A stretch of DNA of 64,000 nucleotides from an uncultured Prochlorococcus sp. GTDB lineage: Bacteria; Cyanobacteriota; Cyanobacteriia; PCC-6307; Cyanobiaceae. This document shows positions 36,703 through 44,656 of the stretch, one piece after another (position 1 is the first letter of the stretch; every line of letters starts with the position of its first letter). Location: NCBI GenBank assembly GCA_902527105.1, contig CABZNT010000006.1:32782-96781 (forward strand), in the 5' to 3' direction. The notes under the pieces were generated by a model. It made no database searches. It saw only the letters and a program-made list of their open reading frames with translations, and had not been told where the DNA came from. Position numbers and translations under genes: made by a program.

Positions 36703-38004
36703 GTGACTGACATATTAAATTACACAAAATCAGAAGAAATTTTTTCTGCCGCCCAACAATTAATGCCAGGAGGAGTAAGCTCTCCAGTAAGAGCTTTTAA
36801 GTCTGTAGGAGGCCAGCCAATTGTTTTTGATAGAGTCAAAGGCCCTTTTGCTTGGGATATTGATGGAAATAGATATATTGACTACATAGGAAGCTGGGGG
36901 CCTGCAATTTGTGGACATGCCCACCCTGAAGTTATCACCGCATTACAGGAAGCAATTGAGAAAGGCACTAGCTTTGGTGCTCCATGCGTTCTAGAGAACC
37001 AACTTGCTGAAATGGTAATAGATGCAGTCCCATCTGTAGAAATGGTTAGATTTGTCAATAGTGGAACTGAAGCATGCATGGCTGTTTTGAGACTTATGCG
37101 AGCATTTACTGGAAGAGATAAAGTTATTAAATTTGACGGCTGTTATCACGGCCATGCAGATATGTTTTTAGTAAAAGCAGGATCAGGTGTAGCCACTCTG
37201 GGTTTACCAGATTCTCCAGGTGTTCCACGGACAACGACTGCCAACACACTTACTGCTCCCTATAATGACCTTGAAGCAGTAAAAAAATTATTTTCTGAAA
37301 ATCCTGATGCCATTTCAGGGGTTATTCTTGAGCCTATCGTTGGTAATGCTGGATTTATTACTCCAGAACCTGGATTCTTGGAGGGATTAAGAGAGTTAAC
37401 CACTGAGAATGGATCCTTATTAGTTTTTGACGAAGTAATGACTGGATTCAGAATAAGTTATGGAGGAGCTCAGGAAAAGTTTGGTGTTACTCCTGATTTA
37501 ACCACCCTTGGGAAAGTAATTGGTGGAGGCCTGCCTGTTGGAGCTTATGGAGGCAAGAAAGAAATAATGTCAATGGTAGCTCCCTCAGGGCCAGTATACC
37601 AAGCTGGTACTTTGAGCGGCAATCCACTCGCAATGACTGCTGGAATCAAAACTCTAGAACTGCTCAAACAAGATGGTACGTACGATAAACTTGAATTAAC
37701 AACTTCTAGATTAATTGAAGGAATAATTCAGTCTGCAGAAAATAACGGAATTGCTATTCACGGTGGAAGTGTAAGCGCTATGTTTGGATTTTTCTTATGC
37801 GATGGCCCAGTTAGGAACTTTGATGAAGCAAAAACAAATGATGCTGAACTTTTTGGTAAGTTGCATAGAGAAATGCTTCGAAGAGGAATTTACCTAGCGC
37901 CAAGCCCCTTCGAAGCTGGTTTCACATCACTTGCTCATAGCGAAGAAGAAATTGATAAAACTATTGAAGCTTTTGACGAATCTTTTAACGCAATAAAAAA
38001 ATAA
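36703..38004 (+). CDS. hemL: Glutamate-1-semialdehyde 2,1-aminomutase
   Basis: HemL converts glutamate-1-semialdehyde to 5-aminolevulinate, the entry to haem and chlorophyll. The 433-residue class III aminotransferase has [15 protein letters not shown] near residue 120, FDEVMTGFR and [17 protein letters not shown], where the lysine binds pyridoxal phosphate. The start is GTG at 36703. The 226-bp upstream gap is AT-rich, with a possible -10-like CATAAT around 36610, which I cannot confirm. It converges on the SPFH gene at 72 bp. Confidence 0.97.
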   Translation: MTDILNYTKSEEIFSAAQQLMPGGVSSPVRAFKSVGGQPIVFDRVKGPFAWDIDGNRYIDYIGSWGPAICGHAHPEVITALQEAIEKGTSFGAPCVLENQLAEMVIDAVPSVEMVRFVNSGTEACMAVLRLMRAFTGRDKVIKFDGCYHGHADMFLVKAGSGVATLGLPDSPGVPRTTTANTLTAPYNDLEAVKKLFSENPDAISGVILEPIVGNAGFITPEPGFLEGLRELTTENGSLLVFDEVMTGFRISYGGAQEKFGVTPDLTTLGKVIGGGLPVGAYGGKKEIMSMVAPSGPVYQAGTLSGNPLAMTAGIKTLELLKQDGTYDKLELTTSRLIEGIIQSAENNGIAIHGGSVSAMFGFFLCDGPVRNFDEAKTNDAELFGKLHREMLRRGIYLAPSPFEAGFTSLAHSEEEIDKTIEAFDESFNAIKK

Positions 38005-38076
38005 TCATTCACTAGCTTTTCCCTAAAGAAAACTATGTAAATGATTAAAGATTTTAGATAGATCTTTTCTAAATAA

Positions 38077-38880
38077 TTATCTTTTACCACCAACTATTAC
38101 TGGAGGGGTACCCCCGGCTGAACCTGGTAAGCCAGGAACAACTTGTGTACTGCCATCCCATTTGTCGAGAAATAATTTGAAAAGTACTTGATCGTCGAGA
38201 CTTCTATTTAATGTCTCGTATCTAAGTGCTTCTTGTTCAGCAATTTCAACTTCAGTCTTTGCTCTTAGTAATTGCTGACCAGCTATTTGCTTTTGTTCAA
38301 TCGCAGCTCTATATTCTTCAGCGATCTCTAATCCAGTAAGATCTAAACTTTTAACATCTACGTAATCGAATGAATTAAGTTCTTTTGAAACAGTATCTCC
38401 TACTTTCTCAGAAATAACTGCGAATTCAGTAGCAATTGTTTCTAGCTCATATTGAGAAAAAACTGATTTAAGAGCTTTAAGCAAAGATGGCTGAACAATT
38501 TTCTGATAAACATCGCTATTTCTACTTGCAATTGTTGCGAAAATCCTTCCTGCTTCGTTAGGTTTTACTGAGTACTTAACAGTAGCGGTAGCTCTAATAA
38601 CTTGAAGATCTTTAGTTAAAGTTTCAAATTTTTCAGGTTGAACTTGAGTTTTTATATCAAATGGATATACAGACTGAATAAATGGAAGTTTAAAGTTTAA
38701 ACCAGCTCTCCTAGAGGGTCCACTTACTTTCCCTAATGTCGTAACAACTGCAACTTGTCCTGAAGGCACAACAAAAAGAGATTGGGTAAGTAAAAGAAAG
38801 CCAGTAAAAGACAAGACTATCAAAAGGGTTGCTGTCCCACCAGGACCTGTTGGTGTGACATTTTTAAAGGATGTTGACAT
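38077..38880 (-). CDS. Prohibitin/SPFH-domain membrane protein
   Basis: From the ATG at 38880 the protein has 267 residues: a glycine-rich start (TPTGPGGTATLL), one N-terminal membrane segment (about 18-40), then an SPFH/band 7 domain with VATTLGKVSG-type start, YPFDIKTQVQ and EAEEYRAAIEQKQIAGQQ-like coiled-coil helix. Prohibitins form large rings in membranes and are linked to membrane-protease control. The C-terminal tail is Pro/Gly-rich (PGLPGSAGGTPPVIVGGKR). An ATG at 38901 would add seven residues. It ends the minus-strand block running from 41436. Confidence 0.9.
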   Translation of the reverse strand: MSTSFKNVTPTGPGGTATLLIVLSFTGFLLLTQSLFVVPSGQVAVVTTLGKVSGPSRRAGLNFKLPFIQSVYPFDIKTQVQPEKFETLTKDLQVIRATATVKYSVKPNEAGRIFATIASRNSDVYQKIVQPSLLKALKSVFSQYELETIATEFAVISEKVGDTVSKELNSFDYVDVKSLDLTGLEIAEEYRAAIEQKQIAGQQLLRAKTEVEIAEQEALRYETLNRSLDDQVLFKLFLDKWDGSTQVVPGLPGSAGGTPPVIVGGKR

Positions 38881-38988
38881 TAAATTATTTCTTTTAATCA
38901 ATCATATTTAAATAGACTAATTAGTGCATTAATAAGACATTTAATTAAAATATTTTTTTAATAATTGTAAATTTAAATACAAATTTTT

Positions 38989-39198
38989 TTAGTGGATATT
39001 TGATTTAAATTCTTGCAAAAGTTCTAAATAAAGATCCTCATCTATCTCCCTTATGTCATATTCAGAGGGTAAAACACCATGCTTATGCTCATGTACCGCC
39101 ATCCAACAAAATTTCTCTATTTCTCCTTGTGAAAAACGAGGATATTCTTTTACCTTCTTAATGAGTGATTTAATGAGAGATTCTGAATGATCTGTCAT
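38989..39198 (-). CDS. Small conserved-looking protein, unknown
   Basis: The 69-residue soluble protein contains YPRFSQGEIEKFCWMAVHEHKHG and a very acidic second half (EYDIREIDEDLYLELLQEF). The paired histidines in HEHKHG could bind a metal, but nothing supports that beyond the residues. It is 26 bp downstream of yajQ and precedes the SPFH gene by 108 bp. No family is recognised. Codon usage and spacing suggest a real gene. Confidence 0.6.
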   Translation of the reverse strand: MTDHSESLIKSLIKKVKEYPRFSQGEIEKFCWMAVHEHKHGVLPSEYDIREIDEDLYLELLQEFKSNIH

Positions 39199-39224
39199 AT
39201 TTTTAAAATAATCCTACAAAAATC

Positions 39225-39722
39225 TTATCTAAAGTTATTAGCTTTTAGAGGAATGTTCAAAGACTCTTCCAACTCACTAACAAGCTTAATTGCTAATTGA
39301 AGATCATTTTTGCTCTTACTAGCTACTCTGAGAGCTTCTCCATTGATACTGACATTAATTTTTTTTATTTGATCTCTTATATTTTTACTGATTTTTTTTG
39401 CAATTTCTTGTTTAATTCCTTGTTTTAATAAAATTGTCTGTTTAACTCTATTACCGCTAACCATTTCAATTTCACCGTAGTCAAATATTTTCAAAGATAA
39501 GTTTCTTTTTATTGCCTTTTGTCTAATTATGTCATTAACAGCATTTAAGGTTAGTTCGCTATTGGTGATTATAAAAATATTTTCTTTATCTAATTCAACT
39601 GAAGTATCCGTGCCCTTCAAATCATAACGCTGAGAAATTTCTCTTTTAACTTGATCCAAAGCATTGACTAATTCTTGTCTATCAAAATCAGAAACTACAT
39701 CAAATGAAAAACTTTCTGCCAT
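39225..39722 (-). CDS. yajQ: YajQ family nucleotide-binding protein
   Basis: The 165-residue protein starts MAESFSFDVVSDFDRQELVNALDQ and contains RYDLKGT and RVKQTILLKQGIKQEIAKKI, the typical blocks of the YajQ (DUF520) family with two ferredoxin-like repeats. Some YajQ proteins bind cyclic di-GMP and nucleic acids, others are phage host factors; the role in cyanobacteria is unknown. It follows the SLOG gene by 66 bp. Confidence 0.93.
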   Translation of the reverse strand: MAESFSFDVVSDFDRQELVNALDQVKREISQRYDLKGTDTSVELDKENIFIITNSELTLNAVNDIIRQKAIKRNLSLKIFDYGEIEMVSGNRVKQTILLKQGIKQEIAKKISKNIRDQIKKINVSINGEALRVASKSKNDLQLAIKLVSELEESLNIPLKANNFR

Positions 39723-39788
39723 AGTAAATTATTAAACGCTAAATATTATTAGCATAAATCATCTTTTAATAAGGGGAAATAGGTTAAT

Positions 39789-40301
39789 TTAATCAAAAAA
39801 TAACAAACTAACCACTTTGCCCATTTCTTCAGCACATCTACAACTATTTAGCAAAGTTTCACTATCGTGAAAGGCAAAGCATATTAATTGATCACACCTA
39901 GTAATAATTTCTTGATTACAAAGACTACTTGCAAGTGGCAAAGGTAATTCATCATTTTCACTTTTTTCAACCAAATGCATAACCCTCTCAAGTTGGTCCT
40001 TTATTTCAGGAATTTGTCTATCAAGACTTTGTGGTAATAAAACAGTTAATAATGATGGATTAATATCTAAGACAGCTCGAATAACAGCTGCATTAACACC
40101 TTGAGATCCAGAAGTAAGGATATTATGTCCTTCCTCTGCTAACGACCTTGCTATCAACTCAATTAAGTGGATATCTACGACCGGTACGTGTCTACTACCT
40201 AAAAAAGCAATTCTCCTTTTCCCATTATCTTGGAGTTTTGCAAGTTCTTGAGCTAAGGCATCAACACCTTCAGTTGCTGGTAGATCTAAAGAGCGACTCA
40301 A
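39789..40301 (-). CDS. Rossmann-fold SLOG/DprA-like nucleotide-binding protein
   Basis: The 170-residue protein has RRIAFLGSRHVPVVDIHLIELIA near 28-50 and ILTSGSQGVNAAVIRAVL near 60-78, the two nucleotide-binding turns of the SLOG superfamily to which DprA and LOG proteins belong. It lacks the rest of DprA, so a DNA-processing role is not secure. The start is TTG at 40299-40301. It lies 25 bp after the BioD/DRTGG gene, so the two are likely co-expressed. Confidence 0.72.
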   Translation of the reverse strand: MSRSLDLPATEGVDALAQELAKLQDNGKRRIAFLGSRHVPVVDIHLIELIARSLAEEGHNILTSGSQGVNAAVIRAVLDINPSLLTVLLPQSLDRQIPEIKDQLERVMHLVEKSENDELPLPLASSLCNQEIITRCDQLICFAFHDSETLLNSCRCAEEMGKVVSLLFFD

Positions 40302-40326
40302 AATAATAAAGTTCCTATATTTGAAA

Positions 40327-41436
40327 TTAGCATTTATCTGAAAAATTGCAGGGAAAATCTATCTTTTCGAGAATTCTTTTTAGATTTACATGCTCTTGAA
40401 CTAATTGAATAGCATAAGAAGCTTTAATTGATTCATGTATTCTGACATGACCAAAAGCTTGTTCAATAATTTCCACGGAGGAAAGAGTATCTAATTCCAC
40501 CTTTAAAATTGGCACCTCCAATTCCTCCGCTCTATGAATCAATTGTGACAAAGGATCTCCTAAACCAGTTAAAATAAGGCATTGAGTCGAAGCCTCCAAA
40601 GCAGCAAGTTGGATATCAGTTCTATCAGCTCCAGTAACTACAGCCATATTTCGTCTTCTCCTGAAAAATTCCATTGCAGAATTTACCCCCATTGCACCAA
40701 TGCTTAATGTTTCAACAAGCAATTGATCTTTTTCAGGGCAACAAATTACTTGGGCATCTAGTCTTCTTACAAGCTCACCTACGGTGACACTTCGAAGAAG
40801 TGGTGATTTAGGCATCACTCCAAACACCTCAATATCCAGATCTTTAAGAGAGGGTATTATTTCATTTTTTACTTTTTCGAGTTCTTGCGGCAAAACTCCA
40901 TTTAACACAACTCCAGCCAATTTCTCACCTAATTGTTTTTTCGCATCAAGTAATGCATCCACACTTTTACAATCTTCCCATAAATTGACAATTAAAACTT
41001 TCGCATCTAAATCCTTAGCTAGTTGTGGGAGACTTAAGCCATAAATCATACCCTCATGAAGACTTCCGGCTGCCTCTAAAATGTTAAGACCTTCAAAATC
41101 ATCATTAACCAATCCTTCAATCTGATCAAAACCTTTTCCTGGGAGTAAGTCTTTATTGAAGATTCTTTTTTCAGCTGAGATATTATCCAATAACCCGACT
41201 GAAGAAATTAAATTCTCCTCTTCGATATTTAACGTTGATCCAATAAACTTAACGTCATCATCTATTAATCCTTCATAAGACATTGAGGGAAGATTTGTAA
41301 GTTCAATACACGTTGCTAAAGGTTTTCCAATGCGTACTTTTTTTTTCTTCTGTAAAAGTTTTTTTGCTATCCCAAGAACCATTGCAGACTTACCACTAAA
41401 TGGCTCACATGAGCCAATTAATAATATATCGCTCAT
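40327..41436 (-). CDS. BioD-like P-loop protein with DRTGG domain
   Basis: The 369-residue protein starts with GSCEPFSGKSAMVLGIAKKL, a P-loop of the dethiobiotin synthase/phosphotransacetylase N-terminal type, followed by a middle DRTGG domain (about 215-320, including GAMGVNSAMEFFRRRRNMAVVTGADRTD-like segments) . The phosphotransacetylase catalytic domain is absent. Proteins of this shape are common in cyanobacteria and may be regulators; no reaction is known. It shares an apparent operon with the SLOG, YajQ and SPFH genes and diverges from the SDR gene (154 bp). Confidence 0.8.
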   Translation of the reverse strand: MSDILLIGSCEPFSGKSAMVLGIAKKLLQKKKKVRIGKPLATCIELTNLPSMSYEGLIDDDVKFIGSTLNIEEENLISSVGLLDNISAEKRIFNKDLLPGKGFDQIEGLVNDDFEGLNILEAAGSLHEGMIYGLSLPQLAKDLDAKVLIVNLWEDCKSVDALLDAKKQLGEKLAGVVLNGVLPQELEKVKNEIIPSLKDLDIEVFGVMPKSPLLRSVTVGELVRRLDAQVICCPEKDQLLVETLSIGAMGVNSAMEFFRRRRNMAVVTGADRTDIQLAALEASTQCLILTGLGDPLSQLIHRAEELEVPILKVELDTLSSVEIIEQAFGHVRIHESIKASYAIQLVQEHVNLKRILEKIDFPCNFSDKC

Positions 41437-41590
41437 AATTTAGTAAATTATTTATTAATAGGTTTAAGATAATATTTTTTTCAGAACTAAACAAATATTT
41501 ATTTATGAGTTTTAATCAAATAAAAAAATAAATAATCTTTTTTTGGTAAATTTATTTTAATTCTTTGGTATCTCATAAAAATCAAGCAAA

Positions 41591-42310
41591 ATGAAAAATC
41601 CGATCAAAAACGAAAAAACCATAGGGATTACTGGAGCCTCAGGGGCGCTAGGGAAAGAATTAACAAAGTTGTTTCGACAAAAAGGATATAAAGTGATTGG
41701 ATTTACTCATAGTAAAACTAATTATGAAATAAATCTTGAATCTCCAAATGAATGGATTAAATGGGAATGTGGGAAGGAGTCGTCATTAAAAAAACAATTA
41801 GAGAATATAGACATTTTAATTTTGAACCATGGTATCTATGATTTGAGTAGAGAAAATTCTAATTATGAAAACTCAATTGAGATAAATGCATTAAGCAAAT
41901 TCAAATTTTTAAATTTATTTGAAGATATTGCTCTAAGCAATGATTCACAAATAAAAAAAGAGCTTTGGATAAATACATCTGAAGCAGAAATATTACCCGC
42001 CCTAAATCCGTCATATGAGATTAGTAAATCCCTTATTGGTCAATTAGTTTCTTTCAAAAAAAATCTACTGGACAAAAATACAAAGAAAAAATTAATAATT
42101 AAAAAAATCATCTTAGGACCCTTTAAATCAGAGTTAAATCCTCTCGGAATAATGAGTCCCAAATTTGTTTCTAAAAAAATTTATGATTTAGCCAATTCAA
42201 AAAATTATTTAGTAATAATTAGTCCAAACCCTTTAACATATTTACTTTTCCCATTGAAAGAATTTTTTATTTTTTTATATTGCCAAATTATCTATAAATA
42301 TAAATCTTAG
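41591..42310 (+). CDS. Short-chain dehydrogenase/reductase-like protein
   Basis: The 239-residue protein has the SDR nucleotide loop TGASGALGKEL near residue 15, ILNHGIYD in place of the NNAG motif, a serine before YEISKSLI (the YxxxK pair at about 143-147) and a hydrophobic C-terminal segment. Thus catalytic Tyr and Lys are present but the Asn-Ala-Gly motif is altered. Substrate is unknown; some cyanobacterial relatives are fused to membrane hydroxylase domains. It converges on map with a 3-bp gap. Confidence 0.8.
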   Translation: MKNPIKNEKTIGITGASGALGKELTKLFRQKGYKVIGFTHSKTNYEINLESPNEWIKWECGKESSLKKQLENIDILILNHGIYDLSRENSNYENSIEINALSKFKFLNLFEDIALSNDSQIKKELWINTSEAEILPALNPSYEISKSLIGQLVSFKKNLLDKNTKKKLIIKKIILGPFKSELNPLGIMSPKFVSKKIYDLANSKNYLVIISPNPLTYLLFPLKEFFIFLYCQIIYKYKS

Positions 42311-42313
42311 TGC

Positions 42314-43153
42314 CTAAAAATCTCGATCTGTCAATATTTCAATACCATCTTTTAAAACAACTATTGTATGCTCCCATTGAGCCGATAGTTTTCCATCTTT
42401 TGTTATTACGGTCCATCTATCATTTAGTGTTTTACAAAATTTAGTCCCTTCATTAACAATAGGTTCCACGGCTAATGTCATACCTTCGCGAAGGACGACG
42501 TTAGGCAATTCTTTGGTTCGAAAATTAAATACTGATGGTTCTTCATGAAGATTTCGTCCAACTCCATGACCTGTATAGTCTTCTACAACACTAAAGCCAT
42601 TTTTTAAAACAACGTCTTCGATTTCCCCAGCCACATCTAAAAGTGTATTCCCGGCTTTGATTTTCGAAAGACCCGCATACAATGCTTTAAAAGCTATATC
42701 ACTAAGTTTTTGAGCCTTTGGACTAACTTCTCCTACACAAATTGATATACAACTATCTCCATGGAAACCATCTAAATATGCCCCAGTATCAATTTTAACC
42801 AAGTCACCATTTTTAATTATTTTATTTTTACTTGGGATACCGTGGACAACCTCATTATTAATACTAGAACAAATACTAGAAGGAAATCCATGGTAGCCCT
42901 TGAAACTTGGCACTGCTCCAAAACTTTTTATCCTCTTTTCTGCGAAATCATCTAAATCTTTTGTACTCATTCCAGGTTTAATTAAGTCATTAATTTCTCT
43001 CAAAACAGTAGCTACAATTCTGCTAGATTTTTTCATCAAATTTATTTCCCGTGAAGACTTTATTTCGATTCCTCTTCTCCTCTGAATAAAAGGAACTTGA
43101 TCATTAGCTTTGGAATTATTTTTATTTAACAATAGATCTGCAAAATGTCTCAT
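42314..43153 (-). CDS. map: Methionine aminopeptidase, type I
   Basis: The enzyme removes initiator methionine from nascent proteins. The 279-residue protein has the five metal ligands in order: the two aspartates in KIDTGAYLDGFHGDS, His in DYTGHGVGRNLHEEP, Glu in TLAVEPIVN and Glu in WEHTIVV. The N-terminal ~30 residues form an extension before the core that begins at RRGIEIKSSREI. It diverges from the 102-residue membrane protein (95 bp). Confidence 0.96.
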   Translation of the reverse strand: MRHFADLLLNKNNSKANDQVPFIQRRRGIEIKSSREINLMKKSSRIVATVLREINDLIKPGMSTKDLDDFAEKRIKSFGAVPSFKGYHGFPSSICSSINNEVVHGIPSKNKIIKNGDLVKIDTGAYLDGFHGDSCISICVGEVSPKAQKLSDIAFKALYAGLSKIKAGNTLLDVAGEIEDVVLKNGFSVVEDYTGHGVGRNLHEEPSVFNFRTKELPNVVLREGMTLAVEPIVNEGTKFCKTLNDRWTVITKDGKLSAQWEHTIVVLKDGIEILTDRDF

Positions 43154-43248
43154 TGGAATAAATAATAGTAATAAGTAAATATCTTCAAAATAGCCTTTAT
43201 GATCTTGGCTATCTTAAATCTATCAATAACAATGGGAAAGAAACGAAA

Positions 43249-43557
43249 ATGAAAACTTTATTTAATTCTAGGCAATTTCATAAGGCTTTGGTGCCCTGGA
43301 TTTTTCTTCCATTATTTATATCTTCAATTACTGGTCTTCTGTATAGGGTTTCAAGAGATTTACTGGGTTACTCTAGAGAACAAGTTCATTGGTTAATGTC
43401 TCTCCATGAGGGCGAATGGCTTGGAGATAATGGAGAACTTATATATGTAATATTTAATTCCCTTGGAGTTTTATGGATGCTCGTCACAGGATTCCAAATG
43501 TTTTCAAAAACAATTTCATTTACCAAAAAGGTTACTAAAGGCGAGTCAAAAGGTTAA
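43249..43557 (+). CDS. Small two-pass membrane protein, PepSY-TM-like
   Basis: The 102-residue protein has two hydrophobic segments (about 16-32 and 68-86), with [24 protein letters not shown] and [13 protein letters not shown] between, a pattern like the PepSY-associated membrane helices with histidines and a helix-ending tryptophan. The conserved His residues could bind haem, which is speculation. It stands 24 bp before rplS on the same strand, so it may share a transcript with it. Confidence 0.65.
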   Translation: MKTLFNSRQFHKALVPWIFLPLFISSITGLLYRVSRDLLGYSREQVHWLMSLHEGEWLGDNGELIYVIFNSLGVLWMLVTGFQMFSKTISFTKKVTKGESKG

Positions 43558-43580
43558 GATATAGAACTTGTAGGATAATA

Positions 43581-44060
43581 ATGACCAAAATGGCCAAAGA
43601 GAAACAAGAGAAGGATTTAGAAACCGGGATTAAAACTGACGCATCAGTTGATGTAGCAGTTGAACAAAAAGAAAAAAATACGGTTTCTGAGACTACGCAA
43701 ACCTTAAGCGCATCCAATCTTATTAAGGAATTTGAGAACGAACAATTAAAAAAAGAATTACCTGAAATTTATGTTGGCGACACTGTTAAAGTTGGAGTGA
43801 AAATTACAGAAGGTAATAAAGAAAGAGTCCAACCTTATGAAGGCGTTGTCATAGCAAAAAGACATGGAGGAATTAACCAGACTATTACAGTTAGAAGAAT
43901 TTTTCAGGGTATAGGTGTTGAAAGAGTATTTATGCTACATAGTCCACAGGTTGCCTCTCTAAAAGTTGAACGTAGAGGTAAAGTAAGAAGAGCTAAGTTA
44001 TTCTATCTGAGAGATAGAGTAGGAAAAGCTACTCGCGTAAAACAACGCTTTGATCGATAA
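43581..44060 (+). CDS. rplS: 50S ribosomal protein L19 with N-terminal extension
   Basis: Residues 45-159 are a typical L19 ([56 protein letters not shown]), which lies at the 30S-50S interface. About 44 extra residues precede it, charged and lysine/threonine-rich; cyanobacterial and plastid L19 often have such extensions. Two in-frame Met codons at positions 1 and 4 make the exact start uncertain. tRNA-Trp follows by 53 bp. Confidence 0.96.
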   Translation: MTKMAKEKQEKDLETGIKTDASVDVAVEQKEKNTVSETTQTLSASNLIKEFENEQLKKELPEIYVGDTVKVGVKITEGNKERVQPYEGVVIAKRHGGINQTITVRRIFQGIGVERVFMLHSPQVASLKVERRGKVRRAKLFYLRDRVGKATRVKQRFDR

Positions 44061-44098
44061 AGTTGTAAATTAATCAACTTATTGGTCACAAAGACGCT

Positions 44099-44104
44099 TA
44101 TAAT
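44099..44104 (+). promoter_or_regulatory. Probable -10 element (TATAAT) for tRNA-Trp
   Basis: TATAAT matches the consensus and lies 9 bp before the mature tRNA-Trp start at 44114, so transcription would begin a few bases upstream of the tRNA. No good -35 box is seen at 16-18 bp spacing, which is common in Prochlorococcus promoters. An inverted pair AAGTTG/CAACTT (44060s-44080) lies just upstream and could be a weak end of the rplS transcript. Confidence 0.6.
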
Positions 44105-44113
44105 TACTTAAAT

Positions 44114-44186
44114 GCGTCGTTAGTTCAGTTGGTAGAACGCAGGTCTCCAAAACCTGATGTCGGGGGTTCAAGTCCTCCACGACGCG
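44114..44186 (+). tRNA. trnW: tRNA-Trp (anticodon CCA)
   Basis: The acceptor arms GCGTCGT and ACGACGC pair, with a single unpaired discriminator G at 44186. The D loop region, anticodon stem CAGGT/ACCTG with loop CTCCAAA, and T arm GGGTTCAAGTCC give a complete cloverleaf of 73 nt. No CCA tail is encoded. The anticodon CCA reads UGG (Trp). Confidence 0.97.
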
Positions 44187-44221
44187 TTTGATCAACATTA
44201 TGTAAATCATTTTTTCATAAG

Positions 44222-44416
44222 ATGGAGTTAGATCTTCAACCTGGGGACGTAGTTAAAGTCCTCGAATCAGCAGCTTTAGGATGGGTTCGTGCAAGAGTTA
44301 TCAGAGTTAAGTCTGGTGGGAGAGTTGTCGTACAAAGTGACCAAGGCAGAGAATTTACTGCTAGAGGCAATCAAGTTAGGTTGATAGAACCTGCTGGCTT
44401 TAGACCTCAAAAATAA
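44222..44416 (+). CDS. Prochlorococcus/Synechococcus hyper-conserved protein (PSHCP)
   Basis: The 64-residue protein begins MELDLQPGDVVKVLESAALG and ends LIEPAGFRPQK. From memory it is the hyper-conserved protein of marine picocyanobacteria, near-identical across the group and reported to have a Tudor-like beta-barrel and to associate with translation or RNA; I could not verify this here. Its sequence looks like a short SH3-like barrel with Gly-Gly-Arg-Val turns. The gene sits 35 bp after tRNA-Trp and about 150 bp before tRNA-Asp, next to rplS and gltX, which fits a link to translation. Its GC content looks higher than neighbours. Confidence 0.88.
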   Translation: MELDLQPGDVVKVLESAALGWVRARVIRVKSGGRVVVQSDQGREFTARGNQVRLIEPAGFRPQK

Positions 44417-44537
44417 ATAGTTTTATACCCTAAGGCAGTTGAAAAGCTAATTATTTCTGTAAATCCTCAAATTAATAAATTTTTTTTATTACAACCCCAT
44501 AAATTAAGTATTATGATCTGATAATTTTAAGAATGAA

Positions 44538-44557
44538 GTTCTAAATAAATTTAGAAC
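44538..44557. repeat. Perfect 9-bp-arm palindrome upstream of tRNA-Asp
   Basis: GTTCTAAAT and ATTTAGAAC are perfect reverse complements separated by AA. The site ends 8 bp before tRNA-Asp (44566). It could be an operator or form a stem in the 5' leader of the tRNA precursor. AT-rich DNA produces such palindromes by chance, so function is unproven. Confidence 0.45.
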
Positions 44558-44565
44558 AAAACTCT

Positions 44566-44639
44566 GGGACCGTAGTTCAACTGGTTAGAGCACCGCCCTG
44601 TCACGGCGGAAGTTGCGGGTTCGAATCCCGTCGGTCCCG
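44566..44639 (+). tRNA. trnD: tRNA-Asp (anticodon GTC)
   Basis: Acceptor arms GGGACCG and CGGTCCC pair, with discriminator G at 44639; total 74 nt. The anticodon stem CCGCC/GGCGG holds loop CTGTCAC with anticodon GTC, and the T arm GCGGGTTCGAATCCCGT is canonical. No CCA is encoded. The gene gltX starts 17 nt after its end. Confidence 0.97.
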
Positions 44640-44656
44640 TTTTTTCTAAAAGAAAT

